DNA of 11,953 bases from positions 1 to 11,953 of the forward strand of contig JBPCOB010000139.1 in the NCBI GenBank assembly GCA_051000715.1. The letters run 5' to 3'. The stretch comes from JBPCOB01 sp051000715 (GTDB lineage: Bacteria; Actinomycetota; Actinomycetes; JALYNC01). Each line of letters begins with the position of its first letter. Position 1 is the stretch's first letter. Below are positions 6,019-11,953 of this stretch, in pieces. The notes beneath the pieces were generated by a model. It was not told where the DNA came from and did not search any database. It saw only the letters and a program-made list of their open reading frames with translations. The translations under genes were made by a program, and so were the position numbers.

Positions 6019-6059
6019 GTGCGTAGCAGGGCCCAAAGAGGGCCTCTCAGCTACGGCAC
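6019..6059. repeat. Stem-loop upstream of rep, downstream of the RHH-like gene
   Basis: CGTAGC (6022-6027) pairs with GCTACG (6050-6055), inside which GGCCC (6030-6034) pairs with GGGCC (6040-6044) around the loop AAAGA. The outer stem extends with one bulge through GTG/CAC. It lies just past the stop codon of the minus-strand gene at 6073-6279, so in that direction it could act as a transcription terminator, although no U-tract follows. Confidence 0.5.
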
Positions 6060-6072
6060 TTGTGAGACGTGG

Positions 6073-6279
6073 CTAGCCGGCGATCGGCAACTCCTCTGCG
6101 TGGCTGACCTTGCGCGGGCGGCCGTACCGGCCGACCGGCCTGGCCTCACCGAACATGCGCAGCTCGAACCACTGCTGCATGGTGAGCCCAGCGTCTGCGG
6201 CGTCCTGACGGAGACGGTCCTTGTCGGCCTGGGTCATCCGAAATGTTGCCGCCTGCTCCCGGAGGTCGCTGCGGAACAT
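6073..6279 (-). CDS. Small ribbon-helix-helix-like protein, unknown role
   Basis: From the ATG at 6277-6279, which has GGAGG nine bases upstream, the product is 68 residues: a strand-like ATFRMT, then two helices (QADKDRLRQDAADAG and LTMQQWFELRMFG) and a conserved-looking basic tail ARPVGRYGRPRKV ending in AEELPIAG. The strand-helix-helix pattern fits a ribbon-helix-helix DNA-binding protein, as in antitoxins and relaxosome accessory factors. The frame is open upstream to 6357, but those residues look like noise. No toxin gene is adjacent on this strand, so an accessory protein for the nearby relaxase or a small repressor are both possible. I do not recognise a named family. Confidence 0.55.
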   Translation of the reverse strand: MFRSDLREQAATFRMTQADKDRLRQDAADAGLTMQQWFELRMFGEARPVGRYGRPRKVSHAEELPIAG

Positions 6280-6345
6280 GGCAGATCGCCTCCGGGGCGG
6301 CGGGCCGGCTTCGTCAACACACTCAGTCATGGCCGTCATGGTGAC

Positions 6346-6379
6346 GGGGAAATCCACATTCCCCGGTGTGACACGCCGG
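6346..6379. promoter_or_regulatory. Two adjacent dyads between divergent small genes
   Basis: GGGGAA (6346-6351) and TTCCCC (6359-6364) form a perfect 6-bp inverted repeat, directly followed by CCGGTGTGACACGCCGG (6363-6379), a 17-bp near-perfect palindrome. They lie in the gap between the RHH-like gene (minus) and the YefM/RelE pair (plus) and are good operator candidates for either. Confidence 0.45.
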
Positions 6380-6453
6380 GCATCCTCTGACGAATGCTGT
6401 CGGCGAGAACCCTGTTGCGAGGCTGAAACGCAATTCTGGTTGGACCAGTAGCG

Positions 6454-6485
6454 ACACCTAAGTGTGCCGGACTACAATTCGGACC
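6454..6485 (+). promoter_or_regulatory. Promoter and operator candidate of the YefM/RelE pair
   Basis: A TACAAT box at 6473-6478 stands seven bases before the GTG at 6486, the spacing expected of a leaderless actinobacterial transcript. ACAC-CTAA-GTGT (6454-6465) is a short inverted repeat just upstream where an autorepressing antitoxin could bind. No good -35 hexamer is visible. Confidence 0.45.
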
Positions 6486-6773
6486 GTGTCTGAGATGATG
6501 ACGGTCACCGACGCCAAAGCGCGGCTGTCGGAACTGGTCGCCGCGGTGGCGAGCACCCATGACCACGTCGAGATCACCCGCAACGGCGAGCCCGCGGCGG
6601 TGCTCATCTCCTACGCCGAGATGGCCGCGCTGCGGGAGACCATCGCGGTCCTGTCCGACCCCCAAGCGGTCGACGACATCCGTCAAGCCGAGGAAGATCT
6701 CCGCGACGGGCGGACCGTCAACGCCGAAGTGCTACGCACCTCGATGCTGGCCCGCCGTCCCGCCACCGGGTGA
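6486..6773 (+). CDS. YefM/Phd-family antitoxin
   Basis: The product (95 residues from GTG 6486; ATG codons at 6495 and 6498 are alternative starts) opens with the family signature MTVTDAKARLSELVAAV, followed by HVEITRNGEPAAVLISYAEMAAL. This is the N-terminal DNA-binding fold of Phd/YefM antitoxins, which dimerise and repress their operon. The C-terminal part, AVDDIRQAEEDLRDGRTV, is the usual flexible toxin-neutralising tail. The gene shares GTGA with the downstream RelE-type toxin, so they form one translationally coupled operon. A -10 box seven bases upstream of GTG 6486 favours that start. Confidence 0.9.
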   Translation: MSEMMTVTDAKARLSELVAAVASTHDHVEITRNGEPAAVLISYAEMAALRETIAVLSDPQAVDDIRQAEEDLRDGRTVNAEVLRTSMLARRPATG

Positions 6774-7045
6774 CCGACCGCTGGGCCGTCGAACTCACCG
6801 GCCCCGCCCGCCGCGCACTCGAACGTGACCTCCCCGAAGCGGTGGCCTGGGCGGCGTACACCTTCCTAACCGAACGGCTACCCACCAACCCCTACCGCCT
6901 CGGCGGGGAACTGTCCGAGCCCTACGCCGGCCGGTGGGCGGCCCACCTCGGCACCTACCGCGTGGTGTACCGGATCGACGACGCCGCCCACACGGTCTAC
7001 GTGCTGTCTATCCGGCTGCGAGGCGACGTCTACGGCGTGCGCTGA
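6770..7045 (+). CDS. RelE/ParE-superfamily toxin
   Basis: The 91-residue product starts at GTG 6770-6772, inside the antitoxin's stop codon. It has the RelE pattern: WAVELTGPARRALERDLPE (first strand and helix), a second helix, then GRWAAHLGTYRVVYRID and the final strands VYVLSIRLRGDVYG. The basic and aromatic residues around GTYRVVYRI and RGDVY correspond to those that position mRNA in ribosome-dependent RelE nucleases. Most close family members read VLxIGHRxDVY near the end; here the His is replaced (SIRLRGDVY), a difference that could weaken activity. Function as a translation-inhibiting mRNA interferase is inferred from the fold and the antitoxin next to it. Confidence 0.9.
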   Translation: MTDRWAVELTGPARRALERDLPEAVAWAAYTFLTERLPTNPYRLGGELSEPYAGRWAAHLGTYRVVYRIDDAAHTVYVLSIRLRGDVYGVR

Positions 7046-7071
7046 ACGCCCCGCCGAAATCAGGACGTGCC

Positions 7072-7093
7072 AGGCCAACACCCCAGCTGGCCT
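7072..7093. terminator. Weak hairpin between convergent toxin genes
   Basis: AGGCCA (7072-7077) and TGGCCT (7088-7093) make a 6-bp stem with a 10-base loop in the 97-bp gap between relE (plus) and vapC (minus). There is no T-tract, so its role as a bidirectional terminator is only suggested by position. Confidence 0.25.
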
Positions 7094-7142
7094 TCCAACT
7101 GACGGACGCATTCTTTCGCTTCATGGACGGCCGCGGGGTCGG

Positions 7143-7556
7143 TTATCGAGACGGTGGTGACGCTGATGTCAGCACGTCGATGCCCAGCCCCGGCGCTTGG
7201 GTCAGCCGCAGGTCGCCGGTGACCAGCGCAACGTCGAGGCGCCGGGCGATGACGACGTACAGCGCGTCGGCCATGGTGACGTTGTGGCGCATGCTCCACG
7301 CCTCCCGCAGCAGCGGTGACGTGTCCACCCGGCGGACTCTCAGCGCGAGTAGCTGATCCAGCGCGACCTGCGCGTCGGCGGGCGTCAACTCCCCGCGCAG
7401 TTCCATCCGCCGCAGGGCCGCCGCGCACTCGAGGTGGAAGTGGTCGGGAACGGCGATCTCGTCGGCGTTGGCGACGTGCCCGGCTAAGAGGCTGCCCTCG
7501 GCGGTCCACAGCACGATCTCCACGCCGGCCGAAGCGTCGAGAACAACGACCGGCAG
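7143..7556 (-). CDS. vapC: VapC-type PIN-domain ribonuclease toxin
   Basis: Counting from a CTG at 7554-7556 the product has 137 residues and a full PIN domain: LDASAG (Asp7), PDHFHLECAAALRR (Glu43), MADALYVVIARR (Asp97) and LVTGDLRL (Asp115). These are the four acidic positions that hold the catalytic magnesium. The enzyme should cut RNA (often tRNA) and is blocked by the VapB encoded just upstream. The expected family start, just before VVLDAS, has no ATG, GTG or TTG. The nearest in-frame canonical-type start is a TTG at 7664, which would overlap vapB by about 100 bp and add a non-family tail. The CTG follows a GAGG at six bases spacing and lies just past the vapB TGA, so it is my preferred start. 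Confidence 0.85.
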   Translation of the reverse strand: MPVVVLDASAGVEIVLWTAEGSLLAGHVANADEIAVPDHFHLECAAALRRMELRGELTPADAQVALDQLLALRVRRVDTSPLLREAWSMRHNVTMADALYVVIARRLDVALVTGDLRLTQAPGLGIDVLTSASPPSR

Positions 7557-7557
7557 C

Positions 7558-7740
7558 TCAGACCTCGCCGAGCTCGCGGGCTTGAGACAGGTGGTCGGCG
7601 ACGCGCTGCCGCAGCTGGCGCGGGGTGGGGCGGCGGACCGCTTGCACCCACGCTCGAGGATCAAGGTGACCGTCGTCGGCGGCCCGCTCGGGCAGGATCA
7701 CCACACCCTCAGGCGGGTGATCGAGATCGGCAGCAGCCAT
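7558..7740 (-). CDS. vapB: VapB-like antitoxin
   Basis: The 60-residue product starts at ATG 7738-7740 and ends one base before the proposed vapC start. It is small and charged, with a strand-like GVVILPE and a helical C-terminal half RQLRQRVADHLSQARELGEV. I infer VapB identity mainly from position directly before a PIN toxin and from size; the N-terminal DNA-binding fold is not clear from sequence alone. A TANNNT box (TACGCT on the minus strand, 7753-7748) stands seven bases before the ATG, a leaderless arrangement like that of the YefM/RelE operon. The 181-bp gap between this gene and traA (7741-7921) shows nothing else. Confidence 0.7.
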   Translation of the reverse strand: MAAADLDHPPEGVVILPERAADDGHLDPRAWVQAVRRPTPRQLRQRVADHLSQARELGEV

Positions 7741-7921
7741 GACGCTCAGCGTACGGGGAACCTGCGCCAGACGATGCAGTCTCCCTGGCGTATTCGTGCT
7801 CACTGCGGCTTTGTGGCCGCCGGGCACTTACCGCTGCCAGGCCAGGCCGGCGCCGCCGCGAGCACAGGCGGGACGGGCTGGGGTCTCGGTTCGGCACGGC
7901 ACGGCGGCCTTCGTCGGGCGG

Positions 7922-10900
7922 TCAGCGGCTGATGCTGGGGCCGCCCCGGTGCAGGTACGGGGCCGGGTAGGCGGGGTCGGGCCGTCGGGGCTGGGCGGCC
8001 TGGTCGGCTTGTCTGGCGGTGTGGGCGGCCTGTTGGGCGGCTTTCCGGTCGTGGGTCCAGCTGGTCTGGGCGCCGGTGAGGATGGCGGCCCGGTCGGGTC
8101 GGGTGGTGAGGGCCGGGTCGGCGGTGAGCTCGGCGACGCGTTGGGTGGCGGCGGTGAGCTGCTGTTGGGCGGCGCGGGTATGTGCGGTGAGGGCGGGCAG
8201 GTCGGCGGCGAGGTCGCGGTGGCCGGCGGCGGCGTCGCGGATGGTCTGCAGCCGGCGGGCCCGGCCGGCGGCCTGGGTGTAGGCGGTCTGGGCTTCCTGG
8301 GCGGCCTGTGCGGCCTGTCGGGCGGTGCGGGTCCGGTCGGCGTGCTCGGGGAGTTCGGCGGCGGCCTGCCGGTCGGCATAAGCGGTGATCACCTGGGCGG
8401 TCCGGCCGGCGTGTGGGGGGCGGGCGGCGTAGGCGGCGACCGCGGCAATGTCGCCGCTGGCGGGCAGGTCGGGGTGGATGGGCTGCCATTTGGTGGCCCA
8501 CTGCTGCAGCCGGGCCTGGGCGTCGCCGATTTCGCGGCGGTGGAGCAGCCGGCCGAACCGGCCAGGGTCTACCGCGACGATGCGGGCGGCCTCGGCCGCG
8601 GCCGGCCGGTCGGCAGTCCAGTCGGCGTGCAGCACCTGGGCGATCTGGGCGGCCCGGCCGGTCAGCGCGTGCTGGCTAGCCTCGGCGGCCTGCCCCGTCT
8701 CCTCGGCGGCCGCGCGGGTGGTGTCGGCGTGCTGGCGGAGCGGGGCCAGTGCCTGCTCGGTGTGCTGGCGGCGGCCGGTGTCGGCGGTGGCGTGCTCGAG
8801 CCGCGGGCCCAGCCGCTCCAGCAGCGCCTCGGCCCTGGCCTGTGCGGTCCAGGCGACGCGCAGCCCGTCCAAGACGGCGGCGAGTCGGGCCTCAGCGTCG
8901 TCGTCCGGCCGCGTCGGTGCTGGGGTGGGGGTGTAGGGGGCGGCCGCCCGTTGAGCGGCCTGCCGGGCGGCGTCCAGGCCGAGGTCGGCCCGCCCACGGC
9001 CGGCCGCGTCGATCCACTGCGCCCGGGCCTCAGGCAGGTCGGGGGCGATCAGGTGGGCGGTGTTGGTGGTCCGGCCGCGGGTCATCCCCACATAGGCGGC
9101 GGCCGCCCCGGTGTGTTCGTCGAGGAGGAGATGGCCGGCGTGGGCGGTGTCGCCTTGCACCCCATGCACGGTGCTGGCGTAGGCCAACTCCACATGCCCG
9201 GCCACATACGCCGCGGTGAGGGTGCGCGGCCCGGCCGACCCGGCCACGCTCAGCCCACCGTCGGCGTCGACGGCGGTGACCGTCCAGGTGTCACGGTTGG
9301 CAACATCAGCGGTCCGGTCGTTACGCCGGGTCGCGACCAGGTCCCCGACACCCACCGGCTGCCCACCGGCGGCGGTGGCGGTGAGCGTGTCGTCGACCAG
9401 GCCCAGCTCGACGAGCCGGTCGCGGATCGCCGCGTTCAACCCGCCGGCCTGCTCCCGGGTGGCCACCGCCACCGTGGTCGGCGCCCCACCGGCCCGGGCC
9501 ACCGCGGCGGCCTCGGCCACCGCGGCCAGCCGGGTCGCCTCGTCCGGGTACAGGGCGACCTGCCCCCGTTCGGCGAGCCGGTCGAACACCGCCCCCGGAT
9601 CCTCCCCGGCCCGCATCCGCAGGGTCAGGTCGGCGTAGTCGACATCGGGGATGGTGCCGGTAATGCCGGGGGCGATTTCGGCGGTGCGGGTGAACCGGTG
9701 GATCACATCGAGGGTGACCGTCCGCTCAGCCCACCGCTGCGCCAGGTCCAGGACGCCGCCGCGGCCGACTGCGGCCAGCTGATGAGGGTCCCCGACCAGG
9801 CCCACCCGCACCTGGTGCTGGTCGGCGATGGTGAGTAGCGCCCGGGCGGTGTCCTGGTCGGCCATCCCCGCCTCGTCGACCACCAGCAGGTCCCCGGCCT
9901 TCAGCACCGCCCCGGCGGTGGGCCTGGTGTATTCGCGGCCGCTGGCCGGGTCGACCTGCCCGGGCTGCAGCCGGGTCCAGGCGCCGGCCGGGTCCCAGCG
10001 CCAGCCGTGCTGGTGGGCCAGCCACGCCGCCGACCCGGCCCGCGCCCCGGTCTCTGCGCGGGCGGTGCGGGCCGCCTTCAACGTGGGGGTGACCACCACC
10101 AGCTGATGCCCGTCTTGCTCGAGGGCGGTCCGGGTGGTGGCCAGGGTGGTGGTCTTCCCCGCCCCCGCCGCCCCGGTGATCAGGACCAGCGGATGGTCCC
10201 CGGCCAGCGCCGCCACCGCCTGCTCCTGGGCCGGGTCCAATCCCGCCCCCACCGCCACCGCCGCGGCGGTGACCTGTTCCGGGGACGCGTCCCGGCCGCC
10301 CATCGCACCGCGGACGGCCAGCCGGCCGGAAAGGTCCGCTTCGGCGGCGATCACCGCCGGCGACGTCCACCCCCGCACATGTTCGGGGACGTCCCGGTCC
10401 AGCAGGAGCACGCAGCCGGCGGCCGCCCGGGCAGTCACATCCTCAGCCAACCCACTCCGCACCGCCGGGTCAGCAATGACGCCGGTTCGGGCGATCAGCT
10501 GCTCGGCCTCACCGCGCAGGTCGGCCTGATTCCAGGCTGACCGGGCCGCCCCCAGCCGGGTCAGCACCTCGACGGCGGCCGCGTCCCGGTCGATCCGACC
10601 CACCGGCGCTGCCTCGAAGCGGACCGGGCGGGCCGGGGCCGTGTAACCCAGCGCGTGGAGCTCGCCCACCCACCGGCCGTGGGCCCGCCCGGCGGTCTCC
10701 ACCTTCGCCTTCCCCGGCCGGTCGGTGGCCCAGGCCCGGGCGTCCCAGGACCGCCACAGCGCCGGCCCCGGCACCTCGTCGGGATGAGCGGCCCGCCATT
10801 CGGCTTCGTAGCCGGCGACCTGGCCGGCGACCTGCCCGGCTCGCTTGCTGAACGCCGCCACAAAGCCGGCCAGCTGCACCACCTCACCGGTATCGGCGTC

Positions 10901-11554
10901 GAGGGTGAACCCGTGGGCGGCCAGCGCCCCCCGGAACCCCGCGTCGGCGATCACCGCGGCATGGCCGATCCCATGGACGGCGGCGATCGAATCCCGCACC
11001 GCGACGTTGTCCAGCCCCCGCCACTTCCCCGCCGCCCACACCCGGGCATTGACCTGCACGTGCAGATGCCGGTGCGGGTCCCCGGCCCGGCTGGTGTAAT
11101 GCCGCACCGACACCGCCTCCAGCCGCTCCACCGGCGTCGCGACCTGCCCGCCGCGCGGGCCCACCTGGGTAGTGGCGTGCTGGCCCAGCCAAGCCACGAT
11201 CTGCTCGGCGGCCCGGTCCTGCGCCGCCTCATACGCCGCCGCAACATCGGGGTGCAGCTCCGCGGCGATACTCCACGACTTCGGCCCGTTCACCACAACC
11301 TCAGCGAACCGGACCGCATGCTCATCGGTCCGCACCCAACCCCGGGTCTGACCGGTGTCGGGGTCCACCCCGGCCACCCACCCCTGATAGGCGTCCCCGT
11401 CCAAATCGGCCAGCCGGGTCACCACCCCGCCGCCGGTCGCGGTGTACCGGCGGGCCAAACCGGTCCCCTCCGCCAGGTAATAGTCATCAGCCCGAGACCG
11501 ATCCGCCTCCACATAATCCCGGGCCGCGCGGGCCGACCCCCGATAGATCTTCAC
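7922..11554 (-). CDS. traA: MobF-family conjugative relaxase-helicase (TraA/TrwC type)
   Basis: The product has 1210 residues from GTG 11552-11554, chosen because actinobacterial MobF proteins begin (M/V)KIYRGSARAARDYVEAD. The relaxase domain (about 1-340) has candidate nicking tyrosines Y25-Y26 (RADDYYLAEGTG) and a metal-binding cluster HYTSRAGDPHRHLH (His152, 161, 163, 165). A RecD-like helicase follows (about 430-880) with Walker A GAAGAGKTTT (461 onward), Walker B VVDEAGM (558-564), GDPHQLAAVG, and late motifs STVHGVQGDT and YVGMTRGR. The last 280 residues are rich in Ala, Gln and Arg and probably form long coiled-coil helices. Such proteins nick oriT, stay bound to the 5' end and unwind the transferred strand. 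The frame is open upstream to 11746 with a possible ATG at 11638, but that extension has no family support. Length and motifs indicate an intact gene. Confidence 0.92.
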   Translation of the reverse strand: MKIYRGSARAARDYVEADRSRADDYYLAEGTGLARRYTATGGGVVTRLADLDGDAYQGWVAGVDPDTGQTRGWVRTDEHAVRFAEVVVNGPKSWSIAAELHPDVAAAYEAAQDRAAEQIVAWLGQHATTQVGPRGGQVATPVERLEAVSVRHYTSRAGDPHRHLHVQVNARVWAAGKWRGLDNVAVRDSIAAVHGIGHAAVIADAGFRGALAAHGFTLDADTGEVVQLAGFVAAFSKRAGQVAGQVAGYEAEWRAAHPDEVPGPALWRSWDARAWATDRPGKAKVETAGRAHGRWVGELHALGYTAPARPVRFEAAPVGRIDRDAAAVEVLTRLGAARSAWNQADLRGEAEQLIARTGVIADPAVRSGLAEDVTARAAAGCVLLLDRDVPEHVRGWTSPAVIAAEADLSGRLAVRGAMGGRDASPEQVTAAAVAVGAGLDPAQEQAVAALAGDHPLVLITGAAGAGKTTTLATTRTALEQDGHQLVVVTPTLKAARTARAETGARAGSAAWLAHQHGWRWDPAGAWTRLQPGQVDPASGREYTRPTAGAVLKAGDLLVVDEAGMADQDTARALLTIADQHQVRVGLVGDPHQLAAVGRGGVLDLAQRWAERTVTLDVIHRFTRTAEIAPGITGTIPDVDYADLTLRMRAGEDPGAVFDRLAERGQVALYPDEATRLAAVAEAAAVARAGGAPTTVAVATREQAGGLNAAIRDRLVELGLVDDTLTATAAGGQPVGVGDLVATRRNDRTADVANRDTWTVTAVDADGGLSVAGSAGPRTLTAAYVAGHVELAYASTVHGVQGDTAHAGHLLLDEHTGAAAAYVGMTRGRTTNTAHLIAPDLPEARAQWIDAAGRGRADLGLDAARQAAQRAAAPYTPTPAPTRPDDDAEARLAAVLDGLRVAWTAQARAEALLERLGPRLEHATADTGRRQHTEQALAPLRQHADTTRAAAEETGQAAEASQHALTGRAAQIAQVLHADWTADRPAAAEAARIVAVDPGRFGRLLHRREIGDAQARLQQWATKWQPIHPDLPASGDIAAVAAYAARPPHAGRTAQVITAYADRQAAAELPEHADRTRTARQAAQAAQEAQTAYTQAAGRARRLQTIRDAAAGHRDLAADLPALTAHTRAAQQQLTAATQRVAELTADPALTTRPDRAAILTGAQTSWTHDRKAAQQAAHTARQADQAAQPRRPDPAYPAPYLHRGGPSISR

Positions 11555-11596
11555 CCCACCCCGCACGCACACACCCCCAAACCGGCATACCCGAGC

Positions 11597-11639
11597 GTCA
11601 CCCCATAGAGGTGACGGTCCATCTACCCTTGGTAGCATA
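11597..11639. promoter_or_regulatory. Inverted repeats upstream of traA: operator or oriT candidate
   Basis: GTCACC (11597-11602)/GGTGAC (11610-11615) and CTACC (11623-11627)/GGTAG (11631-11635) are two perfect inverted repeats in the 224-bp gap (11555-11778) between traA and the divergent transposase. A minus-strand TATGCT box (11639-11634) overlaps the second repeat, so a repressor bound there would block traA. Transfer origins of MobF systems often lie next to the relaxase gene, and an AT-rich tract (11648-11659) is close by. No known nick sequence is recognised. Confidence 0.35.
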
Positions 11640-11778
11640 CGTGCTGAACCTAAATTTATCGGAGCAGTGGGTAGGCTTGAAGGGCTCAGATGTAGTCGGC
11701 GAATGACACGGTCAGTGGCTGATCGTGGCGTAAACCCAATACCCATAAGTTAGAGTTACACGTGTGGTATTTTAGGGT

Positions 11779-11953
11779 ATGCCTCGCGCTGGATGGATCA
11801 AGCCGCAGGACGATCAGCGGCTGTCCGATCATGTGGCGTTGGGAGTGTTGACCCGAACGTTCCCGCCGGAGTTGGTCGACGCGGTGGTGCGCGACACCGA
11901 GCGGGGGGAAAAGCGCAGTCGGCTGCTGCCCTCCCGGCTGGTTGTGTACTACG
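11779..11953 (+). CDS. IS4-family transposase, N-terminal part (runs off the window)
   Basis: From the ATG at 11779-11781 the frame stays open to the window end (58 codons). It contains DHVALGVLTRTFPPELVD, then AVVRDTERGEKRSRLLPSRL and VVYY, the conserved N-terminal domain of IS4-family DDE transposases (Nterm_IS4: LGVLTxxFPxxLVDxVL...RxRxLPARxVVYY). The DDE catalytic domain lies beyond the window. A left inverted repeat should be within the roughly 50 bp before the ATG, where the sequence becomes less GC-rich (about 11745-11775), but I cannot fix its limit. The element has inserted upstream of, and divergent from, traA. Confidence 0.85.
   Translation, partial: MPRAGWIKPQDDQRLSDHVALGVLTRTFPPELVDAVVRDTERGEKRSRLLPSRLVVYY

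Noticed and set aside
6019..6072. A tRNA or tmRNA-like structure
   Set aside because: There is a good stem-loop but no cloverleaf, no T-loop GTTCRA signature and no CCA end.
7739..9838. A 699-codon open frame on the plus strand, glycine-rich
   Set aside because: It lies opposite vapB and the traA C-terminal half, reads as Gly/Val low-complexity sequence without domains, and is the usual antisense open frame of very GC-rich coding DNA.
10655..11608. A 317-codon plus-strand open frame
   Set aside because: It is antisense to the traA relaxase domain and rich in Pro/Arg/His, with no domain.

Overview
The window is high-G+C DNA with actinobacterial traits: GTG/TTG starts, GTGA-type 4-bp gene overlaps, a MobF relaxase/helicase beginning with a KIYRGS motif, VapBC45-type and YefM/RelE-type toxin-antitoxin pairs, and DUF2332 and IS4 N-terminal transposase fragments. 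It looks like the backbone of an actinomycete (Actinomycetota) plasmid, or an integrated mobilizable element, bordered by insertion-sequence and gene debris. The genus cannot be read from the sequence.

Left part (1-2209) is a scrapyard. It holds the end of an IS21-type element (1-120), a truncated SAM methyltransferase (about 205-539, minus) and a broken comM/yifB fragment with an in-frame TAG (about 620-808, minus). Then comes an intact two-gene minus-strand unit: a small secreted four-cysteine protein (1109-1636) followed by a divergent cold-shock-domain protein (884-1096). About 340 bp show no recognisable gene, and then a plus-strand DUF2332 fragment ends at 2209.

Middle part (2186-5800, all minus strand) is the maintenance module. 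In transcription order it has a winged-helix protein that is a candidate replication initiator (4667-5800), ParA (3820-4593), an overlapping ribbon-helix-helix ParB-like partner (3563-3823), and a VapB45/VapC45-type antitoxin-toxin pair (2637-3353, 2225-2662). Three copies of a dyad motif with core TACAYGTCWGCATGCA sit at 2191, 3464 and 4597. They lie exactly outside parAB and vapBC45, and are the best candidates for partition sites, operators or module junctions. The rep gene carries two strong inverted repeats in its linker-coding part. The approximately 270 bp upstream of it hold nested, mutually exclusive inverted repeats with no gene.

Right part (6073-11554) has a small ribbon-helix-helix-like protein (minus), a plus-strand YefM/Phd-RelE pair, a convergent VapBC pair (minus) whose toxin lacks an ATG/GTG/TTG start at the expected place, and a 1210-residue MobF relaxase-helicase (minus) with a repeat-rich upstream region that could hold oriT. 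The window ends in the first 58 codons of an IS4-family transposase (plus).

Taken together, the element carries a putative initiator, partition, three toxin-antitoxin systems for stability, and a relaxase for transfer. No coupling protein, type IV secretion gene, integrase or FtsK/TraB translocase is visible here, so within this window it can be called mobilizable only.
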